DNA of 64,000 bases from Hydractinia symbiolongicarpus (GCF_029227915.1 NC_079882.1:5208001-5272000); one strand, 5' to 3'. Positions 1 to 12,061 are shown, numbered from the stretch's first letter. Numbers and translations are program-made. The notes: generated from the sequence alone by a model not told the origin.

Positions 1-2
1 CC

Positions 3-491
3 AGTTGGAACGGGATGGCGGTCATCCAAACATCATTCCTCACATCAGAAAGTTTAAACATGTTTACAGATGCTTCCATGAGTGGTTTAGGCGGTTTTTA
101 CAATGGGAAATGGTTTTCCATCCCTTTTTCCAACACCAACAATTACAGCATTACCTTTCTTGAGTTGCTTGCGGTTGTTATAGCGGTACATTCGTGGGGT
201 GAGAAGTGGTCTGATACCCAGGTTATCATTTTTACAGACAACGAGGCCATTGTCCGCATATGGAGTACTGGTTCGTGCAAATGTGAGCACATCATGAAAC
301 TTGTTCGCTTGTTGTTTTATTTTACAGCAAATCACAACATAAATTTGCTGATGCGCCACATTTGTGGCACTTCTAACATTTATGCAGACCTACTTTCGCG
401 TTTACAGGTCGCAAAGTTCAAAGAGCAGTGCCCATACGCCGAAGAGCTTCCTACTCCTATCCCCTCGTCAATCTCCGAATGCTTAGTGTGA
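3..491 (+). CDS. DIRS-type retrotransposon RNase H region (5' cut by window edge)
   Basis: Last part of a DIRS-family polyprotein: the RNase H domain that removes RNA from the RNA-DNA hybrid during reverse transcription. The frame is open from the window edge. Visible motifs are FTDAS with its first acidic residue, ELLAVV with the catalytic Glu, FTDNEA with the next Asp, and ADLLSR near the end, in the order and spacing usual for this domain. The reverse transcriptase that should precede it lies outside the window. Its end overlaps or abuts the tyrosine recombinase in another frame, which is the normal DIRS layout. No break is seen in this stretch. I call DIRS rather than gypsy because a tyrosine recombinase follows instead of a DDE integrase. 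Confidence 0.85.
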   Translation, partial: SWNGMAVIQTSFLTSESLNMFTDASMSGLGGFYNGKWFSIPFSNTNNYSITFLELLAVVIAVHSWGEKWSDTQVIIFTDNEAIVRIWSTGSCKCEHIMKLVRLLFYFTANHNINLLMRHICGTSNIYADLLSRLQVAKFKEQCPYAEELPTPIPSSISECLV

Positions 492-1447
492 CAATGAATT
501 ACCTCTTCGATGCTGCTTTATCACCAAACACCAGACTTACCTACCGTTCTGGACTTTCATCCTACAGAATGTTTTGCCACCACGCCTCTATCCGGATGTT
601 TCCGCTCATTGAATCCCACCTTCAGCTCTATGTCACTTTTATGTCAACGCGGGTCAAATATGCTACTATTAAGGTGTACTTGTGTGGGATACAGTACCAA
701 AGTCTAATCTGTGGATTTTCCGAAAAGATATCTGACATGGGAAAATTGTACTACGTAATGAGGGGTATTCGGCGAACTGAGAATGTTGTAAGCCGCCAGA
801 GACTGCCAATCATGCCCTCCCACCTACACGAAATGCTAAGATTTATCAACAATTCATGTTTTTCATTTTGTGACAAAGCTATGTGGCGATGCCTTATTTT
901 GTTTGCCTTTTTTGGTCTGTTAAGAGTTTCGGAATATGTTTGCCCCTCCAAAACCTATTTTGATCCCAATATTCACTTGTCCCCATCCGAGTTTAGCTTC
1001 TCACCTTGCAACAATACTCTTTATATGACTATCAAAAGTTCTAAAACCGATCCCTTTAGGAAAACATTTCAAATTAGGTTTGGGAGGATTAAGGGTGATT
1101 TGTGTCCTGTCAAAGCTTTCTCTCAATTTCTTGTGTACAGAGGTACTCATCAGGGTCCTTGGTTTGTTCTCTCCAACGGCGAATTTGTTACTAGGAAGTT
1201 AGTTTCTGCCTTTGTAAAAATTAGTGTAAATGGGCCCAATCTCAATACGCATAGCTTCAGGATTGGTGGGGCCTCTGCCGCAGCATCTTGCGGTATTCCA
1301 GACTCTGCCATTAAGATCTTAGGCAGGTGGTCCAGCGACTGTTATCGTCGATATATCCATCTTCTCAATAAAGTGTTAACACAGTGGTGTTCTAAAATGG
1401 CCAACCTCAATGACGTGCCTAAGTTGTGGGACATTCGATCCATTTAA
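479..1447 (+). CDS. DIRS-type tyrosine recombinase
   Basis: Site-specific recombinase that inserts the circular DNA copy of a DIRS-family element. The N-terminal part (LSPNTRLTYRSGL) matches the SAM-like core-binding domain. The catalytic half contains the first Arg in GLLRVSEY, a Lys in the beta-hairpin region (KSSKTDPF), HSFRIGG with the His-x-x-Arg pair, GRWSSD, and YRRYIHL with the nucleophilic Tyr. All catalytic positions are present and the frame has no stop for about 320 residues, so this copy could be functional or recently active. The frame is open further upstream (to about 428) but the first ATG codons are at 479 and 494; I chose 479. The start could also be internal to a frameshift-fused product. 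Confidence 0.85.
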   Translation: MLSVTMNYLFDAALSPNTRLTYRSGLSSYRMFCHHASIRMFPLIESHLQLYVTFMSTRVKYATIKVYLCGIQYQSLICGFSEKISDMGKLYYVMRGIRRTENVVSRQRLPIMPSHLHEMLRFINNSCFSFCDKAMWRCLILFAFFGLLRVSEYVCPSKTYFDPNIHLSPSEFSFSPCNNTLYMTIKSSKTDPFRKTFQIRFGRIKGDLCPVKAFSQFLVYRGTHQGPWFVLSNGEFVTRKLVSAFVKISVNGPNLNTHSFRIGGASAAASCGIPDSAIKILGRWSSDCYRRYIHLLNKVLTQWCSKMANLNDVPKLWDIRSI

Positions 1448-2949
1448 ATTTACAGAGTGATCTTTGTTATTTATTGTATTATAATTACTAGACTAGGTCC
1501 TGTGGTTACATACACAATTCGTGTTGTAATATGGATTTTATATATGTCAAGTATTATGACTTTGTGTTTATTTTGGCCATAGACTGTTATTTGCTTTTTA
1601 TAGCTATTGTACAGTTTTACGTGTATCTAGGCTCCTTTGTATGTATGTATGTTGTTGACGCATATAAGCCGGTACTCTTAATGACTGACTTTTTCCTCCA
1701 ATACCCACACTAATTTGGGGAAATTTGGGGATGTCGGGCTTCCTACGTCAGCCATATAACATTTGGACAGATGCGTGTGTGAGGCTTGTGTATCTTATTA
1801 TTACTTGATATTATTATCACTTATTATCATTACGGTGAGGCACACCCTTTTATGAATCCGGATATTATTATTATGTGGTAGCACACGCTGGGCCAATACT
1901 GGACCAGCTTGTGCATTCCACCTTTAGCTCATGATTATTGATAACACATGTTTATTGGGTGCAGAAGACACCATATGTGATTATCGGTTTATAGTGAAGT
2001 GCAGTGTACCTTCATGATTGAAGTGGAAGAGAAACAATATCCTTCATGCATGAGAATAAATTATTAAATAAGTATATAATTAATAAACTAAATAATTAAT
2101 CATTAATTACAAGTGACAAGTAAATGTATATATTATTAGTTGTGAAATGTACCTCGTGAATAGAGGATATGAGTATGTTATTCATGCATGAAGAGATCTG
2201 GGTCATGCCTTGGAAACCGTTCACAATATTATGATCCATGAGGACATAAGCTTGTGAGGGGCAACCAAAACGTGCATACTCTTAGGAAATTACCCTCTTT
2301 GCCTTGGGCAAGCATTTTGGTGTGATTACCTTGTTATGATTACTAGCAGCATGCGTTATCTGTCCTGCCTTACTTATTTATTTTCTTACCCGGCATCCCA
2401 ATCCATTCCCCAAATTTACAAATTGCGTTCCATGCGGATGATGTTGTATACCAAAATGTGCCATAATACAATATTCTCGATTAATAAGTGTGTTTTTACT
2501 GAGTAACCAAGACAATTAACCTAAATTGTTGTTATTTAAGAATTTCACAACAAAATTACGTAGGCATTTTTTTGCTGACGCAACTACGGTATCTTTGTAT
2601 TTTACTTTGGCAATTACGTCGGCAGTGGTGCATGTCGGACTTTGAACCCTAAGTACTTAGAAACAAAGCATATAAGTGAAATTTGTGGGACAAACATAGC
2701 AAATATTTAGTTTAAATAAAATGTTGTCTTTTTATATAATTTTTATTTATGATAACCTGAAAATATATAGTCTTTTTGAAAAACAGTTACCATAAAAATC
2801 TAGTATCTAGTATTTTTAGTATTTTGGTTATATAGTATATGTTTATTTTATTTTCTAAAAAATAACCAGTCAATCATTATCTGACGTCATGAAAAATTTT
2901 TAGTAACACTTCAAAGTCAATAGAATCACAATATTTTAAATGCTTAACA
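1448..2949. other. DIRS 3' non-coding tail and gap to next gene
   Basis: No gene seen. The first part is presumably the non-coding tail of the DIRS element. The short string ATGTCGG(G/A)CTT occurs at 1731 and again at 2632, which could be remnants of the split or inverted repeats that DIRS elements use; the left end of the element is outside the window so the pairing cannot be tested. The last 300 bases are AT-rich and precede the ATG at 2950, so they probably contain that gene's promoter. Confidence 0.4.
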
Positions 2950-5900
2950 ATGGGATGTTCAGCAAGTACAAGAAGGAATGCAGTAGCTAAAGATCAACCT
3001 GTCTCTCATAACAGAGGAATAATTGCTCCACAAGAACAAAAACTGATGGAAACAGAGCAAAGAGAAGCTTCAGGTAAAGGGGTTTAAATTGTGTCACCAA
3101 CCATGTAAAAGATCACATTGGATAATGTACAGTCAGAAAACAAACAGAGAAGCAAAATGTTCAATTTTTAAGATTTCCATCAAAACTTTCCCCATTTAAT
3201 AGAAAAATTACAATAATCCATTGATATACGTGTCAGGATACATTATGCTATTTTTTTATGCAGGAAAATATGAAAAGCTGTCAAAGAAACACAGCAATGA
3301 ATGCAAGATTAAAAAGCAAATGGAGGAAAAACAGATCAAAAATAAATCGAAACACAAAACTACTCCAGTAAAAGTAAGAAGAGGGTCATTGTCTTCGATT
3401 TCATCTTCTTCCTCTGAAGAAGATGATTATTCTCCAAGTGTAGATATGAAGAAAATAGAAGCACAAAATTCTCATGCTGTTGTAACGATTCCAATTGCAA
3501 GCAACGTTTTGACACAAGGTAATAGTTCTTCTGTATAGTCCAATAAAATATTGTCATGGAAAATTAAAAAGAGTATATTTCGTTTGACAAACTTTGACCA
3601 ATTGGAAAGTTTAATATTTCATGGATATTCAGTATCATAATTTCGTTATTTTAAAATAATTGGATTTTGTAAAAGGGGTAAAACAGAGCATTTGTTTATG
3701 CAAAGTTATTGATGTAAACCTTTTATCCCTGTAAAATTAATTTTTTTGAGTAAACCATTTAACATCATAATTTTTAAAAAGCAATTCATTATAAATTGTA
3801 CTTATCCATGAATATCCAATCCATCAATGTCCCTATACAATAAATACCCAATTCTCCTAAGTAATTATATTTCGTTTTGTTACTTATATTAAAAGCTAAA
3901 TTACAAATAAATTTAAAGCCAAATAAAATGAGAAAAATATGGTATAGATATTTTGTTTTCTAACTTTAGTTTTCCTACCAATTTTTTCATCTAAAATTTT
4001 ATTAAACACCGCAAGGTATTTGTATACCAAGAACATATGATAAAGCAGTGCCTTCTGCTATCACGACCACCTGTTCAAGATGTGCACTTATCTTAGACTA
4101 ATACATGTGTTCCTCATTTGCTACTCTATAAGACGAGCACCTGCCGTTACTAACAACAACTATTTTTTATCCCTCAGACAAGATAATACCTGTGTAAGAC
4201 GACCATTTTTTTTCTTTTTATAAACAAAATAACAAACGTCCTCTTACTTTTCTACCGCAAGCAGAAGAGCGATTACATTTACATTTCAGTTTGCATAACT
4301 TGGAGATCACAGTGCTTGCATAATTTTAAATAATTTCTTGCATTTCAAAAGTTGTAGTGAAGACTAAAAGGAAAACAAAATCTGTCCGAGACGGCTATGT
4401 CAGAGGTTGGCCGTATTTCTGAGTATGTTTAAAACGTCCACTTTTTTAATTCCTGAGAGTGGCTTTTCTAAACAGTTTGACAGTGAAAACAACTTTTCTA
4501 GATGAGTGTCTTGACACAGTTTACCCACATCAAGAAACTCTTGAGGAAATAACCAAATCACACGAAGAACCTACTGAAATACGCGAAGAAACTATCGAAA
4601 CACATAAAGAAGCTAACGAAACACGCGAAGATACTATCGAAACGCATGAAGAAGCTAACGAAACACGCGAAGAAACTATCGAAACGCACGAAGAACCTAC
4701 TGAAACACGCAAAGAAACTATCGAAACACATGAAAATGCTAATCAAGGTTGGAAGATTTGCTTCTTTGATAAAAAAGAAGTTTGCTTCTTTGATAAAAAA
4801 ATTGGGGGTTAAATGTTTATGCTAGATATGCGTTTTTATGTCATGAATTCGCCGTCAAAAGTTTACTTTTTTGCTATAAAATTTTGATTTTTTTTATTAT
4901 TTTTACTTTTCTAATTAAAATGCCATTTCTAACTTCAATTCGCGCCGAAAATTTAAGCTCAGCCTTTTATTTAAACTCATTCTTTATATTCTTTATATAT
5001 TGTAGAAATATTACCACCGATTTTTTCCCGCTGAAATTCTTAGTCTTTAAAACTTACTTTCCACTTTGAAACAACTCATAAAACATTAGTATTTAAGAAA
5101 AATATCTCTCTTTGCCTGATTTACATTTATAAGAGAGTAATGAGATAAAACAAACAAGATTAAACAAGCTACTTCCATGCAAATCCAATCACCACTTTAA
5201 AAAAGAGCTCCCGCGTAAAGAGGCAAACATCAAAATAACTTTGGCGTCTTTACCTTGCTCAGCGGCAAAATGATTGAAATTTTAATAAGGGGCTGATAGG
5301 GAAATCTTTTGTATATATCAACAAAGTGAGTAAAATTAAGGGATTTGACGTTTTTGCTCCATCCGAAATAAAAAACGCTAGAAACATAAACTGGGATACA
5401 GCGCTTGACCCTTTAATACAACTAACGCACCCCTAAGCAATGCATTAACGGATTGACATCAAAATCGGATTAAATGCGAAAAAAGTTTGAACGAAAAACT
5501 GTTTCAATATGGAGGAGTGACAGAAGTGGGGAAAAACGATCTTTAAGATTAAATTTTCTTTTGCAATACGTATTTGCGAAACAAATACTTTTTGTTCAAT
5601 ACTAATATGTTATGGAAATTTTAAGATTAACTTATATTTGTAATATTTCCATTTTTTTTCTAGCAGTAACATCAACCTCGACAGAATTATCTACAGTAAC
5701 CGAATGTCAAGAGCCCCCAGAGAAAGCAATTACTATACAAGATATTAAAGAAGTAGTTGCGTTGGATGAAGTGGAAATAAACAATGGCGATGTTTTGGTT
5801 GCAGAGACTGGGGAGGAGACGAAATTTTATGACGAATTAGCTAGCAACCAGAAGGAAGAATGCATTCAGGAAGTAAACGATAAAGATATCGAAAGCATCG

Positions 5901-6487
5901 ATCCGACGGATGCAATTGTAGAAGGAGAAGCAAGAGAACAAGCCGTTAAAAATGATCAGGACAAGCAAGAAGGTGGAGAAGCTACCAGCCGAGAACAGCA
6001 TGTTGCATCTGCGAATGTAGACACAAGTTCAGTTGGTGAAAACGATCAAATTGTTGGAGAGAAAAATGATGAAGTGGTTATTTCTGAAAGTTTCTCTAAT
6101 GTCGTGGGTGACCCCATTGAAAAAGTGAGTGAAATGAATGCTCCTGTTGACGCATCTGATGGTAACGTTAATAAAGAGCTATCTTCTGCTGTGGACCGCA
6201 TTGAAAAAGTGAGTGAAATGAATGCTCCTGTTGACGCATCTGATGGTAACGTTAATAAAGAGCTATCTTATGCTGTGAGTGCGCACCAAGAAGACGAAAC
6301 TGCCGAAGAATGCACACGAGAAAGAAACGAAGATGACACGAACGATGCTATGAAAGTAAATAAAGACGAGACGAATGGTTCGAATAAAAACATATCCGCA
6401 TCATTAGAAGAAGGTCTGGAAATAAATACACGACCAACATCAAATTTAGAAGTTGCTGAAGATGGTGAAGTAGAAGAAGAAGCGTAA
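2950..6487 (+). CDS. N-terminally lipidated acidic disordered protein, paralog A
   Basis: Four-exon gene read from splice sites: 2950-3073, 3264-3518, 4484-4747 and 5667-6487, giving 487 residues. All three introns are phase 1 and the frame stays open through every junction. The protein starts MGCSAS, which fits N-myristoylation at Gly2 plus palmitoylation at Cys3, so it should sit on the inner face of membranes. The rest has no recognisable fold: a Lys- and Ser-rich exon 2, an exon 3 made almost entirely of a 14-residue Glu/Thr repeat, and an acidic exon 4 with a duplicated 28-residue unit. This resembles GAP43/BASP1/MARCKS-like proteins in style only. The donor of exon 3 (GTTGGA) is the weakest site. 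The gene at 8720 has the same design, so I infer a tandem duplication. Function unknown. Confidence 0.65.
4561..4743 (+). repeat. 42-bp coding tandem repeat (14-residue unit, four copies plus a partial)
   Basis: Exon 3 of the acidic lipidated protein consists of four consecutive 14-residue units of the type HEEPTEIREETIET, followed by a partial fifth. Copies differ mainly at residues 2, 4, 5 and 10-11. The complementary strand is open in two frames here only because of the repeat. Confidence 0.9.
6116..6283 (+). repeat. 84-bp tandem duplication inside exon 4 of paralog A
   Basis: Two adjacent 84-bp units beginning ATTGAAAAAGTGAGTGAAAT (6116 and 6200). They differ at very few bases and encode a 28-residue unit with one visible Ser/Tyr difference near the end. 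The near identity implies a very recent duplication or gene conversion. Confidence 0.9.
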
Positions 6488-6938
6488 AGTTATACATTTA
6501 TTTACAAAAATCTCCGCGTATTCTTATTTTAGACAACATGATTGTCTGAAAGTGGAAGCAATCAAAATTTGTATGCAAAAAACTTGATTGTCGTTTATTT
6601 GAAGACTGATTTTACCGAAAGACTTTAAAGACCAAGGGACCAAGTTACTTTATGTTTTTTGTCTGTTATAGTCTCATATTCACTTTTACTGAATAACTGA
6701 TGTAATTTTAAACATCGGTACATTTTTCTGTTAATCTAGATATGGCGTCTGGTATAGTATTTGCTGTAAAGTTACCTAAGAACTATCTATCATATAATAT
6801 CTAACCTACAAAGAAATAGGTTATTTTTTATTCTAGGGATCAAATATTTTCGCTGACTTTATGTTACGACGTTTTTTTATATATAATACAACGTGTAATT
6901 TTAATTGATATTATACAAATACATATATTTTATACTAA

Positions 6939-6971
<33 letters not shown>

Positions 6972-8719
6972 TGATTACTGCTTATAAAAATAATATTTAT
7001 TTTAATATGTAATATAAAATGCATAATTTTTTAAATACATAATTTTTCTATGATCTATTTCAATGTGCATGTGCAATGTGCAGAAATGTAAGAGACAGAT
7101 ATTTAAATTAAAAGAAAAACTGCAATTTTATTAATGGAAAATATGTTGCTTTTCAGAGCAACATAGTTTATCTGTTGGTGTAAACCGGGTTCCGTACGAC
7201 GACTCGCAAGCCGTAAAGGCCAAGATCACATTAACAGATAAGCGTTTAAATTTGTAAAGAATTATAAAATTCTAAATATTTGTATTTTTGGTCACAAATT
7301 TAATTATAATATATATAGTATAATTTTATTTAATAAATATGTAATTAGGCGAATCGGTTTAATGGATGTACATAATGGAAATTTGTGAATATTGAAAATA
7401 TAATTCGTTTGAATATGAGTAAACATCGATTGTAATCCATTCATCCCTTTGCACCCAGTCCATAGGAAAATGCGATAAAAAAATTGAAGTGGTTTGAGAT
7501 AAAGAGTTAAGAAATTAGTACTTTTAACTCTTTCTTATCTTGTACATTGCTTCGTTCCATTCGAGTTTGCAAAGAGAAGTAAATAATTCTGTTTAGCCTC
7601 CAAAGTAGCTACAATTTTGATTTTATCATCAAGGCCAGTGGCAGACAACCAAATTTTGAGAGTTAATTTCAACAATCTAGGAGAGATTGACTAAAAATGC
7701 ATCAATTTTATCTTGTAAAGCGTGTCAGGTTTTGCTTTTAAAAGATCAAGAAAAAATCGTTCCAACATCAAGAGTCTACAAAAGCTTTTGCAACTTTTTG
7801 TAAGTATTGAAGCGAGCATCCTACTGTCGTGCAAAACATACCCCAAAGTCCTTGCTGGCCTGCTTCGTTTCTCACAATCATGAATTTCGCGATCGATCAA
7901 ATGTGTATTGTAAACTTAAAGAATCCTCGTTCCCAGGGTTTTTATCTTTCTGTTGAGCGTACCGACGGCGAAAATAATTTCTCTACTTCCCACATGCATT
8001 CACGCTGTCGCATGTAAGTTCTCTAGCTTGAAAAGTTTTATTACGGGTGTTTGTAAAGAATTTTTTATTAAGAAAGATTTCTTGATTAGCTCGTTGCTAA
8101 TTAAAGAAATCCTTAGCATTCATCATTCAACACGTTTTATCACAATATAAATGAAGAAAATGTGACGTACGGTGAAACAGATATATTGATACTTCTTTTT
8201 TTATCTTAACTCAATGTCACACCGCCCACAACCAAAAAGAGAATCAGTGGCTTTATATTACCATCAGATAAATATTTTGCTTTTTGGTTGGAGCTTATAT
8301 TGGTGTTTATATTGGTGCCATATCTTTACCCCAAGATAAGGTAAAATATTTGGTATTTTTTTATATTTTCTTTTTTTATTATAAATTATTTATCTATTGG
8401 ATACTTTTATTATTAGTTTCTACACTTTTTCCCTACAATCACACAAAAAACTTGCTTAGTAACTTTCAGGCCTCACATCCATTTCCTGAACACTTTTCCC
8501 TCAATTAGCAACTTTTCCAGTTGAGCTGTGGCTAAAGTTCGCTAAAGAAACTTTATTGTGTGTGTTGAATTGATCACTGACCGGCAAGATGTATGAAGTT
8601 ACGCTTTTCTCACTCATTTAAAACAAGTATAAGTTTGACCCATGTTTTCATACATATATAACAGTCTCTTTTCTAGAATTTGTTTTGTATTCGTTTCTAG
8701 ACATTCTATTTCATTTCTG
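6488..8719. other. Intergenic, with microsatellite and a structured segment
   Basis: No gene seen between the two paralogs. The first part holds the 3' untranslated region of the upstream gene. An (AT)n-(AG)n microsatellite lies at 6939-6971. A pair of strong hairpins at 7142-7241 is listed separately. The remainder is AT-rich with no codon-like signal. Confidence 0.5.
7142..7241. other. Two consecutive perfect hairpins, possible structured RNA or MITE core
   Basis: The first hairpin has 9-bp arms, TATGTTGCT (7142-7150) and AGCAACATA (7157-7165), with a 6-base loop. The second has 14-base arms, TTATCTGTTGGTGT (7168-7181) and ACATTAACAGATAA (7228-7241), paired throughout with two G-U pairs, closing a 46-base loop that is GC-richer than the surroundings. 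The two are separated by two bases. I do not recognise a known RNA family. Confidence 0.45.
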
Positions 8720-10080
8720 ATGGGTTGTGCCACAAGTAAAGGAGCAGTTGTAGTGGCAAGTAACAATAATGGTAATAAAAACGGTGAACAAACGGCAAGA
8801 TCTTCACCACAACGAGCCAGAATAATTATTGATGAAGATCAAGCAGCAGAAGATGGTATTTTTTTTACGTGGACAATTTTATTGAACCCAACAAACGAAC
8901 AAATATTAACAAAATTTCATTTTAGATACCAATTCACTTAATTCTGTAGTCGAAGTAGAAACAAAAAACTACAGCTATGGCGCTGACAATAAGGCGGCAC
9001 AGGCGGCGGACAACAGAGAGCACACGACACACAATATAAACCATGTTGAAGACAACACAGAACATATCAAAGACAACACACAACAAGAGGTAGATAACGT
9101 AGAACAGTCAGATAACACAGAACATGGTGAAGATAACCAAGAACAGGATGTAGACGAAATGTTACAGTCAGAAAATAACCCGGAACCTCTTCCTGAAAAT
9201 AAAGAACAGCTACCGCATGGTATAGAGCAACAGCCAGCTAACATGGAACAATCATTAGAGGGTGCAGAACAACCGCCAGATTCCTCGAGACAGTCGGTCT
9301 ATGACACAGAAGTATCAACAAATCCTACAGAGTCCGAATTAGCACCAGGTATGTCTCAGAATTATTCCTTTGTTGTAGCTGTTTTAACTTTATAGACACG
9401 TCCAAGCACATCAGACTTGATCCCAGTGCTAGCACCTGTGAACATCCACATAATATTGTACTTACTATAGAGTAATTCTAATTCTAGCGGTAGAAGATGT
9501 ATCTAATGAAGTTCTGCCGTCCGAGGAAACTTCCCCAGCTGACGTAGGAGAAACGAAAGATACGAACGAGGAGAATAAAGATACTAACGAACCAACTAAT
9601 GATGAAACTGATAGAAAAGAAGAAGCTGATGAAACTGAAGCGCCTGTGAAAAGTAGTGACGATCAAACGTCAGTAGAATCCAATGAAGCACCCGTGGAAG
9701 AGAATGCGGAGCCAACAACCGACAAACAACAGCAGGAGATCGATACAACTAAAAACGTAACCGAGGATAGTGGAGAAGGAGATCAAGAAGAAAATACGGA
9801 AAACGCGGAGGATAAAACTCCGGAACAGGAAAACAAAAATACAGTTGAAAGTGAAAATACAGAACATGAACCAGAAGAAAGTAAAGAAGATGTTAACGAC
9901 GAAAACGCAGATAGAAAATTTAACGATACTGGCGATGAGAATGAAAAAGCTACAGAAAATCCTCCAGAAGAAACGCAACAACCAGAGGAAAATATTCAAG
10001 CTACTGATGATGCAAGTCAAAAAGAGGAAAAACCTTGTGAAGAAAATTTTAATGAACCTGAAAATGAACCATCAGAATAA
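8720..10080 (+). CDS. N-terminally lipidated acidic disordered protein, paralog B
   Basis: Three exons: 8720-8855, 8926-9348 and 9488-10080, 383 residues, both introns phase 1, frame open throughout. It starts MGCATSK, again a myristoylation plus palmitoylation signal. A short basic/Asn-rich N-terminal exon is followed by an exon rich in His, Gln, Asn and Glu (many D-N-x-E units) and a long Glu/Asp/Thr/Asn-rich tail. There are no membrane segments and no catalytic motif. N-terminal lipid signal, acidic tail and phase-1 introns are shared with the gene at 2950, while the sequence between is hardly alignable, as expected for disordered paralogs. An in-frame ATG at 8642 exists, but the MGC start gives the meaningful N-terminus. 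Confidence 0.65.
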
Positions 10081-11333
10081 GTGTTCCGTTCTCTTTCTTT
10101 AGTAAACTTGTACATAAAAATATTGTCTATGATAAAAAAATGATTAAAAAGCATTTTCTGTCAGTCCACCCTAGTAGGATAGAAACATCTATCACAACTA
10201 AATCTCGGTATTGGTTACAGGAATTATCAAAGCACGGTTTCATTGTTACATGGTGTTGTTAGTGAAGAGTAACCCAATGAAACAGATTTTGGAATTTATG
10301 TACAAGGCATTTTAATTGCCCTCATCTGATACGAATGTACACACAAAATTTGTTATTTATACCAGTACGATGACCGCCAGGCAACTTTTTCTTTGATTAA
10401 ATAAAATGAGTTAATATGTCAATCATTAGCAATCTACGCGTGGCAACTGATGGAGGTAGTCATCTCAAACATACTATGAGTAAAAATGATGTCTCTAATC
10501 CAAAGAGTACCATTGTTTTGGGCTCGCGGAAACAATAGATGTACTATCTGCGTGTACCAAAATTTAACTCCATACAAAAAATGATTTGATATCACGCCCT
10601 AACCGACTTGTGATAGACCGCCCTCAGGCGGTCGATGAAGATACCCCTGGCGAATGTTTACAAAAGGTTACGTTTCTGCTATTGCAGATTAACGGAAACA
10701 AAGTTTCTTTTTAAATTCTGCACTAAAATCCAATTTCGGATTCCCAGGTTTTCTGAGCAAGGTATAAAAAGCGGTTAATGAAAAATCTCCTCCTCGATTG
10801 TCACTTGGTATCGAAACTTTACCCTTTATGTACCGTACTTCTTTCTATATTTTCTGTAGTCAACCATTGGAGTTAACGACGGAGATCTCTACACGACACT
10901 GAAAATATGTGGAAAATGTTAGGATTGACCAAGGCTGGAGAAGATAAAAATTCTAGATTTATCTATATGTTTGACGAGTCTGCCGGAAAAATAGCCATTT
11001 TTGTTTTTCGCCGCCATCAGCTTGACTTTCGTGTAAGTCACTAAAGTCGAAAACCGACAGCCGTTCCGTAGCCCCTTTAAGTTTTAACGCATAGTTCTAT
11101 TCTCTATTGGGTTATTTGGTAAAAAAAACAACCTAAAGTGTGCTAATTTGTGCTGACGACACAGTACAGTACATCTGACTTTCACGATTTTTCGAACCCT
11201 TGCAGGCCGTGGAGGGGGTTGTTTCAAAATGCGGACATTGCAGAAAGTGCAGCTAGCGCATTTTTGACGTTGGTTACGCAACACACATCTGTCACAGTAA
11301 AACTTTTGAAGTCTCGGCTGCTGCTGACCCAAT
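10081..11333. other. Intergenic
   Basis: Downstream region of paralog B, then AT-rich DNA with no supported gene. A perfect 7-bp hairpin (GACCGCC, loop CTCA, GGCGGTC) lies at 10616-10633. The open frame on the minus strand near 11084-11332 has no recognisable protein character. Confidence 0.5.
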
Positions 11334-11443
11334 CTCGTCCCCAGTTTATTGCCTCTTTGTCATCAAGGTGGGGGCGGCGGCGATTTGTTTAGCCGTCAAA
11401 TAAGCGCTTGCGGCCCTGAGGCACCAAACCCTGGGGGCGATGA
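11334..11443. mobile_element. Short inverted-repeat element, copy 1
   Basis: Bounded by CTCGTCCCCAG on the left and CCCTGGGGGCGATG on the right, imperfect inverted repeats of each other. Same end motif as three other copies in this window. Non-coding. Confidence 0.5.
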
Positions 11444-11590
11444 TGTTACGGATGTAACTGACCAAGACCGTTTTGTCTTTTTGGGAGAGCTGCCAAAAAC
11501 AGCCTTTTTTCAAAATATTTTGTCCGGGATTGTAGTTGTTCACAAGTTTGCGAAAGTACGGCCTTGCGGTATACCAAAACAATAGTAAAG

Positions 11591-11672
11591 CCAACCTCGA
11601 TCCCAGGACACGTTGTCTCTTTTTGCATATCGCAGCGCCGATGAGAGACAAAAAGCCCTGGGAACGAGGTTG
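11591..11672. mobile_element. Short inverted-repeat element, copy 2
   Basis: Ends CCAACCTCGATCCCAGG and CCCTGGGAACGAGGTTG are inverted repeats with a few mismatches. The body contains a second inner pairing (TTGTCTCTTTTTG with a GAGAGACAAAAAG-type arm). Non-coding miniature element. Confidence 0.65.
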
Positions 11673-11969
11673 TAGTAAAGCCTGTAATCTTTGTTATAGA
11701 TGATCATTCTTTAAATAATTATGGTAGAATAAGTAAATATGATTTTTACCCAAACTTGAGTTTACAAAAAATTACTCTCTGAAATTATATTTCGTTATAG
11801 AAGAAGTAGTTTCACAAACTTAAATCTGACTGACGTATACCATTTTTTGGCTCAGGGAGGGTATAACAACGTCTTGATATTTAATTTTCTTGTTTAACAA
11901 AATATCTATCAGTCCCAAGTGACAAGGGACGTAAGTTTAAGGGACGCAAATTTAGGTTTATTTAATACT

Positions 11970-12061
11970 GTCGTCCCCAGGTTTTTTTGTCTTTTGATAT
12001 GAGAGAAGACGATGCCATCTTTCATGCTAAGAATTCAAAACACCCTGGGGGCGAGGGTGGT
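11970..12061. mobile_element. Short inverted-repeat element, copy 3
   Basis: Ends TGTCGTCCCCAGG and CCCTGGGGGCGAGGGTGG, the same family as the copies at 11334, 11591 and 32810. Non-coding. Confidence 0.5.

Noticed and set aside
4530-4746. Two long minus-strand open frames rich in Ser, Val and Phe
   Set aside because: They are mirror frames of the 42-bp coding repeat on the plus strand; no independent coding signal.
7142-7165. Histone-mRNA-like stem-loop (TTTTCAGAGC core)
   Set aside because: The six-pair, four-base-loop geometry of the histone signal is not met and no histone gene is nearby.
9484-10020. Minus-strand open frames with strongly hydrophobic translations opposite paralog B
   Set aside because: Glu/Asp codons read backwards give Phe, Leu, Ile and Ser; an artefact of the acidic tail.
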